Assembly: GCA_008636095.1 (NCBI GenBank)
Contig: VSJD01000044.1
Location: 1-10,000 of the forward strand
Source of the DNA: Kiritimatiellota bacterium
GTDB taxonomy: Bacteria; Verrucomicrobiota; Kiritimatiellia; JAAZAB01
DNA: 10,000 nucleotides
Reading direction: 5' to 3'
The translations under genes and the position numbers were made by a program. The notes under the pieces are model-generated. The model saw only the letters and a list, made by a program, of their open reading frames with translations, was not told the origin of the DNA and made no database searches. This document shows, piece by piece, positions 6,179-10,000 of the stretch. Position 1 is the first letter of the stretch, and each line of letters starts with the position of its first letter.

Positions 6179-8110
6179 TTACGGGACTGCCGCCGGGAAG
6201 CCGAACACCTTCAGCACCTGGCTCATTTGGGAGTAATCCGGGATGATCAGATCGGCGCCGGCACAAATTAAGCGCGCGCGTTTTTCGCGATTCAGGCCGA
6301 AGCGGCGCACTTCATCACTGGCAATACCAACCGTATATCCGCCACGCTTTTGGGTCTCGCGAATTTCAACCGGACCGTCCCCAAAGGTCACCAGATGACC
6401 GGCATGTTCCGCCCCGATATCATTCAGGATGCGGTCCAACACAAATTTTTTGGCTTCACGGGCGGCATCGCCGATAGCGCCGTAGATGCGGCCCTCGAAG
6501 AGGTCGGCATAGCCCAGCGTAGCGGCTTCGTCCATCACATCCTGAGCATCCGTGCCGCTGGCCAGAAACAACTGAAGACCGGCCCGATACAAAACGCGAA
6601 GGAACGCAACGGCGTGTTTCAAGGTGTAATCTTCCACCGCCAGTTCACCCCGCCGGAGCTTGGCAATGCGTTCGCGTACCAGCGCCATCAGATGATCGTT
6701 ATAGATGGCTTTGTAACCGGCGGCATCGCGAACCTGATCACTCGGCACACAGGCGAACTCACGCACCATCGCCACCAAGCCTTCCATTTGCGTAATCGTC
6801 TGAATCCCAGTCGTCTTGTCAATATACTCGCGAACCCGTTGAACCACTTTATGGTAGAGCGTTTCGTCGGCATGCTGGAAGCGATCGCCCAGCACTGCGC
6901 GCATCATCATCGGTTCCATGATCTGTTCCCATCCCTGGCGCAGGGTGGAAATCGTCCCGTCGTGATCGAAGATGGCATGGGTAAATCCTCCGGGTTGCGG
7001 CAATGCCGTGATAATTTCAATTTCGGTTTGATCCAGGTATTGCGCTTGACGAGGGTCCTCGGCCAATTCGATCCGGTATAAATAATCCGGATCGGTACCG
7101 ATGGCCATAATTTCCGCCGGCGCGGCAGTGCCGGTCTGAAAAAGCTTCTGGACCGTGACACCGGACACGAAATTGCCCAGCGTGGCGGCCGCGAAAGGGT
7201 CATATCCCGCCGCGAGTGCCACGGCTATACCGGCCAGCATGCTGTCGCCGGCGCCAACGGGATCGGTCCGTCCAAGGATCTGGAGTCCCGGCACTTCGCG
7301 CAGGCCGGCAGTATCCATCACCATACAGCCTCTTGCGCCGCGCGTTACAAAAACCGGCCGTTGCCAGCGCTGAAATAGCGTTTCTGCGGCCTGCCGTGCT
7401 TCCGCATACATAACCAATTCGTCTGGAGCGCGCGGCGTGCCGCAAAGCTTGATTGCTTCGTGGGCATTAAGCTTGCGAACGGCGCCGGTATAGGCGTCGC
7501 TGTGATTGCGACTATCGAGTAAAAATATCCGGGCCGCATGACGTGCCATGAGTTTGGCAAGCTGGCCCCGGAAAAATTCCGAGCCATGAATGCCGCTGGC
7601 GACCTGTTCGTTGACGATAATCAGATCGACGGCATTCAGACGTTCCTCGAGTAATTCGAGGAGGCGCCGGCCAACCGTCTGATCAAGCCGGTTAAAATTA
7701 CCGAAATCAATCCGGCTTTCTTCCTGGTTGCCCACATAGGGCTTGGTATAGACGTGCGTATTCCAGTCATCCTTCTGGGTCAACATGCCGTCCACGATGA
7801 CCGCCCCGGCCTTTAACAAGCGGAGCATTTCCTGGCCAAAGGGATCGTCGCCAATGACGCCAAAGGCATGCACGTCATGGACATTCATCGCCAACAGGTT
7901 CATAATCACGTTGCCGGCGCCGCCAAGGGTATAGCGTTGCCGGCGGACCGGTCTGGTCAACAACCCGGTTTCCACCGAGGTTTCCGCAGCCGAGGCATCA
8001 ATAAACCAGTATGTATCGAGACAGAAGTCGCCGATGACAGCAATCCGCACGCGGCTTACGGCATCCAATATGGCTTTAAGTGGGATCTTGTCCCTGCAGG
8101 GTACTTTCAT
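6179..8110 (-). CDS. Bifunctional PfkB/RfaE-like sugar kinase fused to HAD phosphatase
   Basis: This 643-aa cytoplasmic fusion has two domains. Residues 1-340 form a ribokinase/PfkB kinase resembling the kinase half of heptose enzyme HldE/RfaE: IAVIGDFCLDTYWFID (23-38), TLGGAGNV (61-68) and the catalytic DPVGAGDS (283-290, base Asp289). Residues 375-643 form a HAD hydrolase with an alpha-helical cap: FDHDGT (nucleophile Asp382, Asp384), LASGT (motif II, Ser518), a Lys near 554, and FGDGPVE (576-582). The usual HldE partner is a cytidylyl/adenylyltransferase, not a HAD, so this differs from HldE. It may phosphorylate one sugar position and remove another phosphate, as HldE plus GmhB do in heptose activation; this is inference. 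The next gene is a 2-epimerase. The AGG-containing leader gives only a weak ribosome site. All key residues of both domains are intact. Confidence 0.88.
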   Translation of the reverse strand: MKVPCRDKIPLKAILDAVSRVRIAVIGDFCLDTYWFIDASAAETSVETGLLTRPVRRQRYTLGGAGNVIMNLLAMNVHDVHAFGVIGDDPFGQEMLRLLKAGAVIVDGMLTQKDDWNTHVYTKPYVGNQEESRIDFGNFNRLDQTVGRRLLELLEERLNAVDLIIVNEQVASGIHGSEFFRGQLAKLMARHAARIFLLDSRNHSDAYTGAVRKLNAHEAIKLCGTPRAPDELVMYAEARQAAETLFQRWQRPVFVTRGARGCMVMDTAGLREVPGLQILGRTDPVGAGDSMLAGIAVALAAGYDPFAAATLGNFVSGVTVQKLFQTGTAAPAEIMAIGTDPDYLYRIELAEDPRQAQYLDQTEIEIITALPQPGGFTHAIFDHDGTISTLRQGWEQIMEPMMMRAVLGDRFQHADETLYHKVVQRVREYIDKTTGIQTITQMEGLVAMVREFACVPSDQVRDAAGYKAIYNDHLMALVRERIAKLRRGELAVEDYTLKHAVAFLRVLYRAGLQLFLASGTDAQDVMDEAATLGYADLFEGRIYGAIGDAAREAKKFVLDRILNDIGAEHAGHLVTFGDGPVEIRETQKRGGYTVGIASDEVRRFGLNREKRARLICAGADLIIPDYSQMSQVLKVFGFPAAVP

Positions 8111-8292
8111 ATGTGCCTGTTTCCCTCTTTTATGATCGGCTTATACAGGGTGCGACTGTACCGATTTTGGATCTTCCCAACAATATTTTTCCATGACGAT
8201 GTCACACCCGAATTTTGCATGATGATTGCGCAAAATTCGAGGCATACATTACACTTCCTTACCAGCCCGTGCAATATTCGCAGTCCTCCCAT
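8107..8292 (-). CDS. Doubtful 61-aa ORF filling the gap before the kinase gene
   Basis: The ATG overlaps the preceding gene's stop (TAATG) and its TGA overlaps the kinase ATG (ATGA). GGAG lies 7 nt upstream. The product has VRKCNVCLEFC and a basic tail, with no family recognised. Against it: AT-rich composition unlike its neighbours, clusters of rare codons (CGA ATA near the start), and a perfect inverted repeat inside it that fits an operator. I think it is more likely non-coding, but the double overlap is worth recording. Confidence 0.2.
   Translation of the reverse strand: MGGLRILHGLVRKCNVCLEFCAIIMQNSGVTSSWKNIVGKIQNRYSRTLYKPIIKEGNRHI
8209..8239. promoter_or_regulatory. Perfect 10-bp inverted repeat, candidate operator upstream of the sugar genes
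   Basis: CGAATTTTGC (8209-8218) and GCAAAATTCG (8230-8239) are exact reverse complements with an 11-bp spacer. The half-site centres are 21 bp apart, two DNA turns, as for a dimeric regulator. It lies about 100 bp before the kinase gene and about 50 bp after the preceding gene. No T-run follows on the minus strand, so a terminator is unlikely. Confidence 0.5.
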
Positions 8293-8627
8293 TATTCGGC
8301 TCCGGATATTTTAATGATTACGTCTTTGGGCAAGGCCACGCCGGCGCTCACCTGCATGGCTTTGAACGCGCCGACCGGCACAGCGCAGGCCGCGCAACAG
8401 CCCTTGAGACTCTCACGCGCGGTCATCAGGACCACGCCGTCGGATCCCGCACCAATCTCGGCATAGCCATCCACCGGGCCCTTGGCCATCAGGGTTTCCC
8501 CGAACTTGAGCGCCTTCTCGCACGCGCTCGCGATCTTGAATGTCACGTTCTGCGAATCGTCGCTCTCGGCGTGGATCCGTGTCTGGAATCCGCAAATGCC
8601 GCCATCCACCACTATAAGTGCTTTCAT
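8292..8627 (-). CDS. Small conserved-looking Cys protein with GICGF and CCAAC motifs
   Basis: This is a 111-aa soluble protein starting MKALIVVDGGICGFQTRIHA, with Cys12 in GICGF, Cys36 in KIASACEKA, and Cys 77, 78, 81 in LKGCCAACAVPVG. The shape (GICGF, then SDD.QNV..KI.S.C) recalls a small family of unknown function found in anaerobes and archaea, DUF6951-like from memory and unverified. No membrane segment or signal is visible. Five Cys in 111 residues suggest metal or thiol chemistry. AGGAG lies 6 nt before the ATG, and the gene starts 13 bp after the CcdA-like gene, so it belongs to the thioredoxin-CcdA operon. It may be a substrate or terminal acceptor of that redox relay, which is inference. 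Confidence 0.8.
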   Translation of the reverse strand: MKALIVVDGGICGFQTRIHAESDDSQNVTFKIASACEKALKFGETLMAKGPVDGYAEIGAGSDGVVLMTARESLKGCCAACAVPVGAFKAMQVSAGVALPKDVIIKISGAE

Positions 8628-8640
8628 GCCTTCTCCTTCC

Positions 8641-9339
8641 TTACCTTGCCGTATAAATTAAATACAATCCGCCCAGCAACACCAGCACGCCGCATATTTT
8701 CTTCAGGATCACGGCGCCCTGCGACCTCTCGTTCCAGTTCAGGTAATGCTGAACAATTTCGGTGAACGTGCCGGCCAGCACAATCACCGCACAGTGCCCA
8801 ACGCCATAGAGCAGAAGTAACAGGATTCCATAGGACAGGTTCGTGGCCGCCAGCTTGAACGTCACGGCGAGCATTGGCGCCATGTAGGCAAACGTGCAGG
8901 GCCCGAGCGCGATGCCGAACACAAGACCCAGGATAAAAGCCGCCAACAAGCCCTTGCGTTTTAGTCCCACCGTACCAGGGCCATTGATTGGGAACTTGAT
9001 CGCATCCAACAGATACAGTCCCACCACAAAGAAAATGACCGCCACGGCATAGTTACCCCACCTCCCGACATCACCCAGCATCCGGCCGGCCGCCGCCGTG
9101 ATCCCTCCAATCACGCCAATCGTAATGAGGATGCCGACGGCAAACAGCGAGGAAATCCAGAACGCTCGGCGCGTCGTGATTTGGCCCTGTTGGTCAATAA
9201 ATCCGACGATCAGGGGAATGCTGGCCAGGTGACAGGGGCTGAGCAAAATGCTGAGGATACCCCAGATAAACGCGGCGCTGACAGCCACCGCCGGCGTACC
9301 TTCAACGGCACGAGTCAAGGCTGTGAATAATTGTTCCAT
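8641..9339 (-). CDS. CcdA-type cytochrome c biogenesis/thiol-disulfide membrane protein
   Basis: This is a 232-aa inner-membrane protein with about six helices and the two CcdA redox cysteines in standard settings: LLSPCHLASIP (Cys36) in the first half and ALGPCTFAYMAP (Cys148) in the second. It should carry electrons from cytoplasmic thioredoxin to a periplasmic partner, here almost certainly the membrane-anchored CIPC thioredoxin encoded just upstream. Extra Cys (183, 216) lie in later helices. The start at ATG 9339 (MEQLF) is preferred. An in-frame TTG at 9360 would add seven residues that come from AT-rich repeats. Neither has a clear ribosome site. Length is usual for short CcdA proteins. 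A transport role, as proposed for ArsG-type relatives in arsenic clusters, is an alternative. Confidence 0.88.
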   Translation of the reverse strand: MEQLFTALTRAVEGTPAVAVSAAFIWGILSILLSPCHLASIPLIVGFIDQQGQITTRRAFWISSLFAVGILITIGVIGGITAAAGRMLGDVGRWGNYAVAVIFFVVGLYLLDAIKFPINGPGTVGLKRKGLLAAFILGLVFGIALGPCTFAYMAPMLAVTFKLAATNLSYGILLLLLYGVGHCAVIVLAGTFTEIVQHYLNWNERSQGAVILKKICGVLVLLGGLYLIYTAR

Positions 9340-9352
9340 GTTCAACAAATAT

Positions 9353-9411
9353 AGAATCAAGAATACAGAATTATTTTAAGATTTATTATTTTTCATTCTG
9401 TATTCTTCATT
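9353..9411. repeat. Inverted arrays of a 7-bp AGAAT repeat forming a 13-bp perfect stem
   Basis: AAGAATACAGAAT (9359-9371) pairs exactly with ATTCTGTATTCTT (9395-9407) around a 23-nt AT-rich loop. AGAAT recurs every 7 bp at 9353, 9360 and 9367, and its complement ATTCT at 9395 and 9402, with ATT at 9409. The right array codes the last residues and stop of the thioredoxin gene. Confidence 0.65.
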
Positions 9412-9920
9412 AATTCAACCCCCAACTCCTTCCACTTTGCCAGGATATCCTCCTTGGAGAAGAATCCCTCGTGCCGGAACAGTTCCTTGCCCGTCGCATC
9501 GAAAAAAATCTGCGTAGGGATGACCCGTATGCCATACTTGCGTCCCGGCTCCTGGTCCTGCCACACGTCAATGAACTGCACGTCCATTTTCCCGGCATAG
9601 GTTTTCTTTAGGTCATCCAGGATCGGCGCCATCATTTTGCAGGGGATGCACTTTCCGGCGCCCAAGTCCAAGAGGCGCGGCAATGGCTGTTCACTTTTAA
9701 TTTTAACTGCGGATACAGCCTGCGCTGTTGTGCTGGTCGCGGTTGCCAAGCCGATGGCTGCCGGCACTGCTTTTTCCGGTGGCGCACTGCTGACGCACCC
9801 GCACTGACGTGGGTTCTTTGAAAAAAGCACGGCGAACACCGCCACCACCAACCCAATCCAGATCCACTTGCCGCCACCGCAGCCGCAGCCTTGATCTTTC
9901 TTCCCGTCATCTTCTGTCAT
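9393..9920 (-). CDS. Membrane-anchored thioredoxin-family protein (CIPC active site)
   Basis: This 175-aa protein has an N-terminal GCGCGGG (Cys 12, 14), one membrane helix about 18-33, a CGC just after it (Cys 40, 42), an Ala/Thr-rich linker, and a thioredoxin domain from about 75. The active site is GAGKCIPCKMMAPIL (Cys 91, 94) and the cis-Pro is in RVIPTQIFF (Pro135); the last helix is SKEDILAKWKELG. It is likely a periplasm-facing thiol reductase that receives electrons from the CcdA protein encoded next. GGAG lies about 9 nt before the ATG, and the gene begins 18 bp after the previous stop. The final MKNTE comes from a repeat element rather than the normal domain end. The Cys-Gly motif before the membrane helix recurs in the thioredoxin-like protein at 3491-4180, hinting at shared metal-binding ends. 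Confidence 0.9.
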   Translation of the reverse strand: MTEDDGKKDQGCGCGGGKWIWIGLVVAVFAVLFSKNPRQCGCVSSAPPEKAVPAAIGLATATSTTAQAVSAVKIKSEQPLPRLLDLGAGKCIPCKMMAPILDDLKKTYAGKMDVQFIDVWQDQEPGRKYGIRVIPTQIFFDATGKELFRHEGFFSKEDILAKWKELGVELMKNTE

Positions 9921-9938
9921 AATGCCCGCTCCTTTCTG

Positions 9939-10000
9939 TCAGCACCTTAGTAACGGCGCGGCTTTCTGAGCCACCTTGTCAATGTTTTCCGACGTCACCG
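9939..10000 (-). CDS. C-terminal end of an unrecognised protein (start beyond window)
   Basis: The last 19 codons read VTSENIDKVAQKAAPLLRC then TGA. The piece looks like an amphipathic helix ending in a terminal Cys. It is too short to assign. The stop is 18 bp before the thioredoxin ATG, so it belongs to the same operon. The terminal Cys fits the thiol/metal theme of the neighbours but proves nothing. Confidence 0.6.
   Translation of the reverse strand, partial: VTSENIDKVAQKAAPLLRC

Noticed and set aside
6350..7081. 243-codon plus-strand ORF opposite the kinase-HAD gene
   Set aside because: It is antisense to intact kinase and HAD motifs, and its product resembles no family.
8155..8183. 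Possible promoter TTGTTG-17-TACAGT before the kinase gene
   Set aside because: Only three and four of six matches to consensus, in an AT-rich stretch where such hits are expected by chance.

Overview
All genes I can support lie on the minus strand, so the biological reading order runs from position 10000 down to 1. The GC-rich coding DNA, Shine-Dalgarno-led operons, envelope redox proteins, the RfaE-like sugar kinase and GC-rich extragenic palindromes suggest a Gram-negative, possibly anaerobic bacterium. A PVC-group relative (Kiritimatiellota/Lentisphaerota), Omnitrophota or a deltaproteobacterial lineage would all fit; the phylum is a guess.

Region 1 (10000 to about 8292) is a tight redox operon. 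It holds the last 19 codons of an unrecognised protein ending in Cys, a membrane-anchored thioredoxin with a CIPC active site, a CcdA/DsbD-type electron-transfer membrane protein, and a small Cys protein with GICGF and CCAAC motifs. An AT-rich stretch (8111-8291) follows. It contains a perfect 10-bp inverted repeat and, as a competing reading, a doubtful 61-codon ORF.

Region 2 (8110 to 4832) is a two-gene sugar unit. It encodes a fusion of a PfkB/RfaE-like sugar kinase with a HAD phosphatase, and an N-acylglucosamine/cellobiose 2-epimerase-family enzyme.

Region 3 (4698 to 1) is an arsenic/metal resistance operon. A TTGACA promoter with an AT-rich dyad over its -10 box precedes arsR. Then come a membrane-anchored thioredoxin-like protein that has lost CXXC but carries Cys/Gly-rich ends, a second CcdA-like protein, a 62-aa Cys-rich protein coupled to a P1B metal ATPase, a remnant of an arsC-like arsenate reductase, and the start of an ACR3 arsenite exporter cut by the window edge.

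Regions 1 and 3 share a theme: a thioredoxin-fold protein tethered to the membrane, next to a CcdA-like electron carrier, next to small Cys proteins. I infer that they move reducing equivalents across the membrane to handle arsenic or thiophilic metals, with efflux by ACR3 and the ATPase. The most notable findings are the arsC relic, the CXXC-less Trx with metal-binding-like tails, the Cys-rich micro-protein coupled to the ATPase, and the kinase-phosphatase fusion.
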